DNA of 64,000 nucleotides, from positions 1 through 64,000 of the forward strand of contig JAJCZM010000050.1 of NCBI GenBank assembly GCA_029262375.1, in the 5' to 3' direction. This document shows, piece after piece, positions 22,201 to 29,355 of this stretch. Under the pieces are notes generated by a model that saw only the letters and a program-made list of their open reading frames with translations, was not told the DNA's origin and ran no database searches. A program made the position numbers and the translations under genes. Within the stretch, counting starts at the first letter, position 1; the number at the start of each line of letters is the position of its first letter. Source of the DNA: Deltaproteobacteria bacterium (GTDB lineage Bacteria > Desulfobacterota > Binatia > UBA1149 > SPBQ01).

Positions 22201-22254
22201 ACTCCCAGACTCGCACACGCCAAGACTCCCAGACTCCCACACTCCCACACTCGG
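22201..22254. repeat. Degenerate 8-nt tandem repeat (ACTCCCAC-like), about 7 units
   Basis: actcccag actcgcac acgccaag actcccag actcccac actcccac actcgg. Confidence 0.85.
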
Positions 22255-22563
22255 CTAGACGGGTCGGCCCACTTTCTCACGCACGCTGGCTATCTTGTCG
22301 GCCATCGACTGAGGCCGATCGGTACGTGTCCCGAGTTTCACGGTGGTAGAGATCCGCGGCACGCCCATGGCATGAACGCGCTCATGACAGGCCTTGATGG
22401 CGCCGAACACGTCGTCCCATTCCCCTTCGACGTTGGTGCCGTAGGCGTGCGTGTGGGTCTCGAGACCGGCGTCTCTCAGAATGCGCACGCACTCGGCCAC
22501 ATGTTCGGACACGGACACCCCGACTCCCATGGGGACCACACAGAGATCGACGATCACCTTCAC
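22255..22563 (-). CDS. MTH1187/YkoF-type thiamine-binding protein
   Basis: VKVIVDLCVVPMGVGVSVSEHVAECVRILRDAGLETHTHAYGTNVEGEWDDVFGAIKACHERVHAMGVPRISTTVKLGTR; GTG start inferred. Confidence 0.85.
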   Translation of the reverse strand: MKVIVDLCVVPMGVGVSVSEHVAECVRILRDAGLETHTHAYGTNVEGEWDDVFGAIKACHERVHAMGVPRISTTVKLGTRTDRPQSMADKIASVREKVGRPV

Positions 22564-22763
22564 CGGACAGCCTCCCGGACTCGCTCTCGACGCATCGCGC
22601 CGACGGTCACCATCGCAGTGTAGCGCGCGCGGGCGCGAATATCGCGCCGGAGGTGGATTCGGTAACCTCATAGTGTCTCGAGCGTAAAACTGGTATCGGT
22701 CGTTAGTACGCCCGTAGTGCCCGTCCGACGGGCACGGGAAGAAATCACATGGAGATCAACACG

Positions 22764-23186
22764 ATGAAGAAAGCAGGGAGAATGGGCATTGCGACGATTG
22801 CCAGTTTGGCAGTGGTCGCCGTCTTCGGCTGCATGGCCGATACCACCGGCATCGAGACGCTCTCCGTCGCCGAGCTGTCACAGAAGCTCGAGCAAACGCC
22901 TTCCACCGCCGTGTGCGATGCCAACGGTGACGGCGTGCGCGAGAGCTACGGTATCATTCCCGGAGCCATCCTTCTCACCAGCTCGTCGTCGTATGATGTC
23001 GCAGGCGAGCTGCCCGCTTCGAAGGATGATCCGTTGGTATTCTATTGCTCCAGCGCTCGCTGCTCCGCGGCGCCGTCCGCAGCGCGCCGTGCAAAGGACG
23101 CCGGCTACAGCGACGTCTATGTACTCCCGGAGGGCATCAAAGGCTGGGTCGAAGCGGGCAAGGCGGTCGCAAACAAGAAAGGATGA
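22764..23186 (+). CDS. Rhodanese-like domain lipoprotein/periplasmic protein
   Basis: Signal peptide with VFGCMAD lipobox-like site; VFYCSSARCSAAPSAARRAKDAGYSDVYVLPEGIKGWVEAGKAV. Confidence 0.8.
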   Translation: MKKAGRMGIATIASLAVVAVFGCMADTTGIETLSVAELSQKLEQTPSTAVCDANGDGVRESYGIIPGAILLTSSSSYDVAGELPASKDDPLVFYCSSARCSAAPSAARRAKDAGYSDVYVLPEGIKGWVEAGKAVANKKG

Positions 23187-23250
23187 TTTCGCGGTCAGCG
23201 ACTCGATTTGGCTGCGCTATGCGTGAGCGCATCGATCAAACGCGATCGCG
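23178..23250. repeat. Dispersed repeat B, copy 1
   Basis: ggatgatttcgcggtcagcgactcga...tatgcgtgagcgcatcgatcaaacgcgatcgcg, matches 26085-26145. Confidence 0.8.
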
Positions 23251-23309
23251 ACAAAGTCGTTCCGTCGCGCGTTCGTAAAACCGACACGAACAAGAATCCC
23301 GTACCCGCA

Positions 23310-23471
23310 ACCGCGCGTCCACGTTGGGCGGTACTACCAAGGAATACGTTCGCTGTGGATGCTTTGGAGCGCCCGCGATGTGGTGGCCGCATGCAGCCGG
23401 TTGCTGTGGTGATCGTAGCCGCTGCCATCGAAAGCACTCTCGCGCGTCTCGCCCACCCGCGCGGCCCTTGA
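23310..23471 (+). pseudogene. IS91/IS801-like transposase C-terminal remnant
   Basis: RPRWAVLPRNTFAVDALERPRCGGRMQPVAVVIVAAAIESTLARLAHP resembles the W-A-x-L-L-x-R-x-F-x-x-D-x-L-x-C-P-R-C-G-G-R-M C-terminal block; first Cys of CPRCGG replaced by Arg, no upstream catalytic region. Confidence 0.6.
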
Positions 23472-23584
23472 GTACCGGTGCTTCCCCCGACCGGGTCGAC
23501 AACAACTCGCATGACCATCGCGCGAACCACTGCGCTCGCAGGCGCACCCGTTTGCGCAGCGACGCGCAAGAAAGCTTGAATTCG

Positions 23585-23717
23585 CAGGGCACAGCACGGC
23601 TCAGCCGTCGATAACCATCACCCCTCCCCGTCGGCGCGTGCATCAAGCCGCCGGTTTACGTAACAAATAGTTATCGGCTTATCGGCCGTTGTCGCGATAC
23701 TTCGCGGTGGGCCTTTC
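23585..23717. repeat. Dispersed repeat A, copy 1 (split)
   Basis: cagggcacagcacggctcagccgt (23585-23608) and ccgttgtcgcgatacttcgcggtgggccttt (about 23687-23717) correspond to one contiguous block at 26005-26057. Confidence 0.75.
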
Positions 23718-23719
23718 GA

Positions 23720-24016
23720 ATGTCTAGCCGCTACCGCGGCAAGATGCTCATCCCCTACGATCGCGATGACCCGGGGCAGATCGAGGAGACGCTGCGTAAC
23801 CACGCCGATACCGAGTACCACCTCTGTGACACCTGCAAGATGGGCCCAGAGAGCGATGGCATGGCCGTGGCGGACGCGCGACTACGCGAGAGAGGGTTCG
23901 AAGGACTGCGAGTCGCCGATGCATCCATCATGCCGCAGGTGCCGAGCAACAACATTCAGGCGCCGGTGATGATGATCGGCGAGAAGTGCGCCGAGATGAT
24001 GCGCGAGGATAGATAG
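23720..24016 (+). pseudogene. GMC oxidoreductase, C-terminal fragment
   Basis: EETLRNHADTEYHLCDTCKMGPESDGMAVADARLRERGFEGLRVADASIMPQVPSNNIQAPVMMIGEKCAEMM; typical GMC C-terminal block without FAD-binding N-terminus. Confidence 0.8.
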
Positions 24017-24101
24017 CGGCTGCATCGGATCAGCGCTCCTTGGGCATCGGACCTTCGAGCTCGAATCTGGACCGCCCGCAGCAAGGTCCACAATCCTTCG
24101 C

Positions 24102-24527
24102 TTGGTCGCGCGCATCCTTGCCTACGTGCTGCTCTACGAAGAGCGCTTGGAGTTCGGCAAGGGGCTGTCCGATTCAGACGAGCCGGCGCTCTGGACGCAT
24201 GACCTGACAGGAGCGCTTCTACATTGGATTGATGTGGGCACGCCCGCGGCCGACCGCATACACTTGGCCGCCAAGAAGGCCGCGCGCGTTAGTATCGTTT
24301 CGCACAAGAACGAAGAGGCGGTCTCTCGAGAAACAATCAATCGCAAGCTTCACATGGCGGAACACATCAAAGTGCTCCTTCTCGATCCTCTTCTGGTCGA
24401 GCAGATCGCAGGCGCGCTAGAACGAAAAAGTGACTGGACTCTGGTGCACGCTCACGGTTCGCTGAGCGTCACGATAGGGAACGACACCTTTACCGGTTCT
24501 GTTAAGGAGATACCGCTGCCGCAATAG
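24102..24527 (+). pseudogene. YaeQ family protein, N-terminally truncated
   Basis: VRILAYVLLYEERLEFGKGLSDSDEPALWTHDLTGALLHWIDVGTP...; YaeQ core lacking its N-terminal strands. Confidence 0.7.
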
Positions 24528-24561
24528 ACGTGACAGAACTGAGCACCTGGGCGGCTGCGGC

Positions 24562-24670
24562 TTACGTGAACGGCTAGGCGATCTGCTCGCCGAACGAGGG
24601 ATCATCGTCTCCTATGAAACCATCCGACGCTGGGTCGCCAAGGGCGGAGCACGGCGAGCGTGTCTCTAGC
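24562..24670 (+). pseudogene. IS6-like transposase fragment
   Basis: In-frame LRERLGDLLAERGIIVSYETIRRWVAKGG then divergent sequence and stop; matches the conserved (D)LLAERG-x-x-VSYETIRRWV helix of IS6-type transposases. Confidence 0.75.
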
Positions 24671-24721
24671 GGCCATAGACAATGTCGCCTTTGCCGAGTC
24701 GACGCTCGACCCAACATCGCC

Positions 24722-25528
24722 CTACTTCGTTGCCGTAACGATCAACCCTTCTATCGGAAAGGCGAGTCCATCGTGATCAAGATAAGCGTTCAGATCCTCT
24801 TTCATTCCGGCAACCGCAGCTTCACGATCCCTAAGGCCGGCAACATGAGCGGCGAGAGGTGAGCCGCGCGTGTAGGAATCGAAAAAGGCCTCAACGGAAG
24901 GAAACCGAACCATCCGTGATTCGAGCCTAACGCGCACGTTGTTGAATCCCGCGTTCTCAGCGAGCGCAGCAAGTTCCTTGGGGGTGTCGATCGAAAAAGG
25001 CGATCTTACGATCGCCGCAGCGTCATCGCTGACGTGCTTTGCCATCGCACTTTCAAGTGCCGCGAAACCCGGTGTGCGCTTGAGGGAGCGCCAGACGCTT
25101 GCCGAAAGATGGCCACCGGGTGCGAGTACGCGATGCATTTCCTTCATTGCAGCGGGACGGTCGGGGAAAAACATGATTCCGCATTGACAATATACGTTGT
25201 CGAACGCGTTGTGCGGGAACGGCATATTCACAGCGCTAGCCTCATGCCATTCGCTGTCGACGTTCGTCGCCTGAGTTTCTTCTCGCGCGACACTGAGCAT
25301 TCCTGGATTCAGATCGAGCCCGACCAGTTTGCCGTTTTCTCCGACGATTGGTGCCGCGGTTCTTGCCACAATTCCGGTGCCGCACGCGACATCGAGTACC
25401 GTCGCCCCGGGTGCGGGAGAGGTACCGCTGACGAGTATCTCCGCCCACTCTGCGAAGTACGCAGGGACGAGACAGCTTTCATAGATCTCTGACGCGTCCC
25501 CCTTTACCTGCCATTGCTGTTGAGCCAT
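24722..25528 (-). CDS. Class I SAM-dependent methyltransferase (UbiE-like)
   Basis: VLDVACGTGIVARTAAPIVGENGKLVGLDLNPGML; start MAQQQW chosen at 25528. Confidence 0.88.
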   Translation of the reverse strand: MAQQQWQVKGDASEIYESCLVPAYFAEWAEILVSGTSPAPGATVLDVACGTGIVARTAAPIVGENGKLVGLDLNPGMLSVAREETQATNVDSEWHEASAVNMPFPHNAFDNVYCQCGIMFFPDRPAAMKEMHRVLAPGGHLSASVWRSLKRTPGFAALESAMAKHVSDDAAAIVRSPFSIDTPKELAALAENAGFNNVRVRLESRMVRFPSVEAFFDSYTRGSPLAAHVAGLRDREAAVAGMKEDLNAYLDHDGLAFPIEGLIVTATK

Positions 25529-25776
25529 GCCGTACCCCCAAAAGTTCTCACGGTCCAGGGGCAATATTGGGCTCCTTGCCCAGTAGTGACAACCGCGCGG
25601 CCAGGAATGGTCGCATACGCGTCGTTGAAGACCCCGTCCCGGCACGAGGTAACGTGACACCGCCCTAGAAACCGTGCGTGGCCAGGGCATCGGCACCCCG
25701 ACTTTCCGGGATGATTCCCGTCTCCGAACTGGCGTCGCGCGACAGCACTCAAGTTCGGGTCGGCTAAGCTTTAGCA

Positions 25777-26010
25777 TCAAATCAGCGCGAACAGAGACCA
25801 GCTTCCGGGGATGCCCTTGAGTTCATGAACTCCCCTCACCCCGAACTCGAGACCGGAGCCCACCACTAGATCCTTGACCGTCCCTCACACGAAGATTTCG
25901 CCGGCGCCGGCCGCGGCCATGACCCGCGCACCCGTGTTGACGGCGATCCCGGCCAGATCGTCGCCGGCGCGTTCGCACTCTCAGCTGTGCACGCCGACGC
26001 GGACCAGGGC
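25777..26010 (-). pseudogene. Class III adenylate/guanylate cyclase, C-terminal remnant with two in-frame TGA
   Basis: Reverse-strand frame: VRVGVHS*ECERAGDDLAGIAVNTGARVMAAAGAGEIFV*GTVKDLVVGSGLEFGVRGVHELKGIPGSWSLFALI*. Confidence 0.8.
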
Positions 26011-26057
26011 ACAGCACGGCTCAGCCGTTGTCGGCGATAGTTCGCGGTGGGCCTTTG
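26005..26057. repeat. Dispersed repeat A, copy 2
   Basis: cagggcacagcacggctcagccgttgtcggcgatagttcgcggtgggcctttg. Confidence 0.75.
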
Positions 26058-26084
26058 GAACGCCCACCCGCGAAAAGCTGATTT

Positions 26085-26145
26085 CGCCGTCAGTGGCTCG
26101 ACGAGCCTGGTTCATGCGTGAGCGCATCGATCAAACGCGATCGCG
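26085..26145. repeat. Dispersed repeat B, copy 2
   Basis: agctgatttcgccgtcagtggctcg...catgcgtgagcgcatcgatcaaacgcgatcgcg; identical over the last 30 nt to copy 1. Confidence 0.8.
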
Positions 26146-26272
26146 GGTCAGTCGGACGTAGCGGTCACCTGGCCGAGGTCGATCATGAGCGAGGCGGAAC
26201 TGAAGGATCGAAAAGCCTGGATCATTCTCGCGGCTATCCCGGAAGGTCTACACGGTTGGGACAGTTGGGACG

Positions 26273-26425
26273 ATGGACATACCGCCCGAAGCAGCGGCAA
26301 TGATGGAGAGATCCAAGCCGTTTCTGCGCTTCGCCACGATCTTGTGGATCGTGCCGCAGATTGCCTATCTGCTTTGGTTGAAGCGCTATTTTCAGGTCGA
26401 CACCGGCGCTTCGGAACTAGAGTAG
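26273..26425 (+). CDS. Possible 50-aa single-TM small protein
   Basis: MDIPPEAAAMMERSKPFLRFATILWIVPQIAYLLWLKRYFQVDTGASELE*; below the 60-aa cutoff of the ORF track. Confidence 0.35.
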   Translation: MDIPPEAAAMMERSKPFLRFATILWIVPQIAYLLWLKRYFQVDTGASELE

Positions 26426-26517
26426 TACGGCCACGAGCATTGCTGCACCACAAACACGCCTCGCACCTATTCGCCCCGCGGAGCCCGACGGCAGTCGGGC
26501 GGACTTGATTGGAGTCG

Positions 26518-26982
26518 TCAGTCGCAATCGGCGCCGGGAACGCCGAAACCGGCCGATGCGAGCTTGCCGACGGCTGCAACGGTCACATCGTCCGGAATCC
26601 GCCCGCCGAGCACGTTCCTCACCATCTTGACGACAATCTCGTGATCGAAGGGCTTGGAGATGTAGCAGTCGGCGCCCGCTTCCATCGCACGCGCACGATC
26701 GCTCGGCAGGCCTCGCGCGGTGAGCATCAGGACGAACATGCCGTCGAGTTCGGGATTGCCGCGAATGGCGCGGCAGACTTGGTAGCCGTCCATGCGCGGC
26801 ATCATGACGTCGAGGAGCACGACCTTTGGACGGACGCGCTCCACCAGCTCGATTCCCTCCTGGCCGTTTTCCGCGAGGGAGAGTTCAATCCCCTCACGGT
26901 AGAAAATGAAATCGAGTGTGGTCCGAATACCGTGCTCGTCATCGACGAGGACCACCGTGTCGCTCAGCCCTGTTCCGCTCAT
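26518..26982 (-). CDS. Response regulator receiver (CheY-like) protein
   Basis: VVLVDDEHGIRTTL...PKVVLLDVMMPRMDGYQVCRAIRGNPELDGMFVLMLTARG...GADCYISKPFDHEIVVKMV. Confidence 0.92.
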   Translation of the reverse strand: MSGTGLSDTVVLVDDEHGIRTTLDFIFYREGIELSLAENGQEGIELVERVRPKVVLLDVMMPRMDGYQVCRAIRGNPELDGMFVLMLTARGLPSDRARAMEAGADCYISKPFDHEIVVKMVRNVLGGRIPDDVTVAAVGKLASAGFGVPGADCD

Positions 26983-27383
26983 TTGGATGCACTCCATCCC
27001 CCGCAATTTGCACGCGCCCGTTCGCACGCGCTTGGAGTAGGGGGAGCGGAAGCAACTCACATGCCACTCCGCCTACGAGTGGCCCGCAAGCAAACTCGGC
27101 GAACGACGCGGACGCGAGCGGCGCCGAAGTCGGCGAACCGCTGTTACTTCTGCGCCCGGTGGCACTCTCACGACATCCGGACAATCCCCTAAGGGTTTTG
27201 ATCGCTGTGAGCACTGCTGGAATCAGAGCGGATACGATCTCGGCTGTGATTTTCTCCCAACCGGTTTCGGCGTCGAGCGCCGGATCGAGGTCGACAATGT
27301 ACGCTCGGTGAGTGTGCCGAGGCGCGCACGACGGTCCACACAACGACCGCCTCAGGGCGAAATCCACGTCACGTCGTCTGGAG

Positions 27384-27785
27384 CTAGGAGTCGGCCTTGT
27401 CGAGGTCGATCGAGACGGAGTTGATGCAGTATCGCATCCCCGTGGGTGCCGGTCCGTCGGGAAATACGTGTCCTAAATGTGCGCCGCAATCCGCGCACAG
27501 CACTTCAGTACGTCGCATCCCGTGGCTCGTGTCTTCCGAGACGACAACGGCGTCGTTGTTTGTGGGCTGCAGAAAACTCGGCCAGCCCGTGCCTGAATCG
27601 AACTTGTCGTCACTTCGAAACAACTCGCGTCCACAGCACTTGCAGCCATAGACTCCCGGCTCTTTGCAATCGAAATACGCGCCGGAAAACGCGGGTTCGG
27701 TGCCCTTGTGGCGGCAGACGTCGAACTCTTGGTCGGTGAGCTGCGCACGCCATTCTTTTTCCGTCTTCTCGATCTTCGATCCCAT
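27384..27785 (-). CDS. msrB: Peptide-methionine (R)-S-oxide reductase
   Basis: [55 protein letters not shown]. Confidence 0.97.
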   Translation of the reverse strand: MGSKIEKTEKEWRAQLTDQEFDVCRHKGTEPAFSGAYFDCKEPGVYGCKCCGRELFRSDDKFDSGTGWPSFLQPTNNDAVVVSEDTSHGMRRTEVLCADCGAHLGHVFPDGPAPTGMRYCINSVSIDLDKADS

Positions 27786-27851
27786 GTCCGTTCTCCGTAG
27801 TCGTTTTGTCGAGGTCTCGCGAGCGCGCCGTAGCCGGCTAGTGGACCGAGT

Positions 27852-27896
27852 GAACCTGGCGGACCTGGCGGAGCTGGCGGACCTCGCAGACCTGGC
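27852..27896. repeat. 9-nt tandem repeat, 5 units (GRACCTGGC)
   Basis: gaacctggc ggacctggc ggagctggc ggacctcgc agacctggc. Confidence 0.9.
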
Positions 27897-28101
27897 GCAC
27901 CCGCCGCCATCCCTGCCGGCCTTCGGCGTCTACCAGGACTGCCTCTGCAACGCGAGAGCACGGCGGGCGCTCATGTCTGGCACGGGCGCACGCGCGCCCC
28001 TAAGATGGCCACGCGCAATAGCGACCCTTCGCGGATGCCGCAGCGCATTCGAGACGCGGCGCATGCAGGACGCGGCGCACCCAGGAGTGGAAAATCGCAT
28101 C

Positions 28102-28524
28102 ATGCTAGAAGCGTTATGTTCGCAAGCCAGCTGTTCGTCGGGTCTTTGGTGGGCGCGCCTGTTGTTGAGCGCTTTTCTCGCGGCCCTGTTTCTACAGTCC
28201 GGCCTCGACAAAGTTGTCGATAAGCAGGGCAATCTCGATTGGCTCACCGGGCACTTCGCAAAGTCGCCGTTTGCCGGCTACGTGCCGACGCTCTTGAACG
28301 TAGTGACCGGCGTCGAGTTGCTGGCCGGCGCGTTTTCCGCACTCGGTTTCGTCGCGATCGTCGTCTCGGGAAGTACCGGACCGGCGTTCACCGGAGCTCT
28401 CTTCTCAGGAGTCGCTCTCGTGATGCTGTTCGTAGGCCAGCGCATGGCGAAGGACTACGCCGGCGCCGCCGTCCTGGTCCCGTACTTCCTTACTTCACTC
28501 ATGGCGATCCTACTGTTCTCGTAG
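28102..28524 (+). CDS. DoxX family membrane protein
   Basis: Four TM; ARLLLSAFLAALFLQSGLDKVVDKQGNLDWLTGHFAKSPFAG. Confidence 0.75.
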   Translation: MLEALCSQASCSSGLWWARLLLSAFLAALFLQSGLDKVVDKQGNLDWLTGHFAKSPFAGYVPTLLNVVTGVELLAGAFSALGFVAIVVSGSTGPAFTGALFSGVALVMLFVGQRMAKDYAGAAVLVPYFLTSLMAILLFS

Positions 28525-29314
28525 GGCGGCCGCCGTCCACGAACAGGCGGTACGAACCGATCGACTCGAATCCCATACGGCGATAGATGGGATCGCCCAT
28601 CGGAGACGCCTGCAAAGTGACCAGCGGTACGCCCGCATCGAACGCAAGATTCGTTACGGCGCGCGTACACGCCTCACCGAGCCCCCTGCCCCGCGCCGAC
28701 GGCACGGTTCCGACCCAATAGACTCCACCGATGCCGTGCGACAAGAGAACGAGTGCGACGGCGCTCGGAACGCCATCGTCATAAGCCGCGACCACACGTA
28801 TGTGAGCAGCACCGAGCAACTCGGATTTCGCAAAGATCGCCGCCACGGCGTCCGTCGGAATCGCGTAGGTGGCCCAGGCGCGACAACTGACCGCAATGAA
28901 ATCCGCCTCATCGCCGGGGCCCAGAAGTTCTAGCGAGCAGCCCGCAGGGACATCCATCTCCGGCAAGCGCTTCTCAACGAACATCGCAGGCGGTGCTACC
29001 AACGAGACCATGCCGACGTCCTCGCAGGCAGCGGCAATGTCGTCGCTGCTGTGTCCGTTGAGGCAGGCAACAATGAAGCCGTAGCCGGAGTCGCGGTAGA
29101 AGGCGCGCGCCGCCTCGACGGCGCGCACGGGCGACACGGATGGGTCAACGCGAACCGCGTTGTTGTGCATGGGATGAGGGTGGCAACCGCGCATGAGAAC
29201 GACACCGTCCGTCTCGACGATCTCGCCGCCGGCGGCACGTGTCTGTTCGCGTAGCGACTCAGTGAAGTTGAGATCGCCCAGGCGAATCTTCAGCGCGTCA
29301 TCCACACACGACAT
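28499..29314 (-). CDS. GNAT family N-acetyltransferase
   Basis: YWVGTVPSARGRGLGEACTRAVTNLAFDAGVPLVTLQASPMGDPIYRRMGFE. Confidence 0.88.
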   Translation of the reverse strand: MSCVDDALKIRLGDLNFTESLREQTRAAGGEIVETDGVVLMRGCHPHPMHNNAVRVDPSVSPVRAVEAARAFYRDSGYGFIVACLNGHSSDDIAAACEDVGMVSLVAPPAMFVEKRLPEMDVPAGCSLELLGPGDEADFIAVSCRAWATYAIPTDAVAAIFAKSELLGAAHIRVVAAYDDGVPSAVALVLLSHGIGGVYWVGTVPSARGRGLGEACTRAVTNLAFDAGVPLVTLQASPMGDPIYRRMGFESIGSYRLFVDGGRPTRTVGSP

Positions 29315-29355
29315 TTAGCTGCTCGCCGCCGCCCACCGAAATCGTGCACGTAGCG

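Noticed and set aside
25777-26010. Second selenoprotein from the two TGA codons in the cyclase-like frame
   Set aside because: The TGAs replace Thr/Gly-like and Ser positions, the catalytic domain is missing, and the fragment lies in a repeat-rich decayed region; pseudogene is the better call.
27852-27896. CRISPR array
   Set aside because: Short 9-nt units with no spacers and no cas genes; simple tandem repeat. No CRISPR array was seen anywhere in the window.
27664-28101. Long N-terminal extension of the DoxX ORF (start 27664)
   Set aside because: The extension overlaps msrB antisense and the 9-nt repeat; the DoxX-like membrane region starts near 28102.
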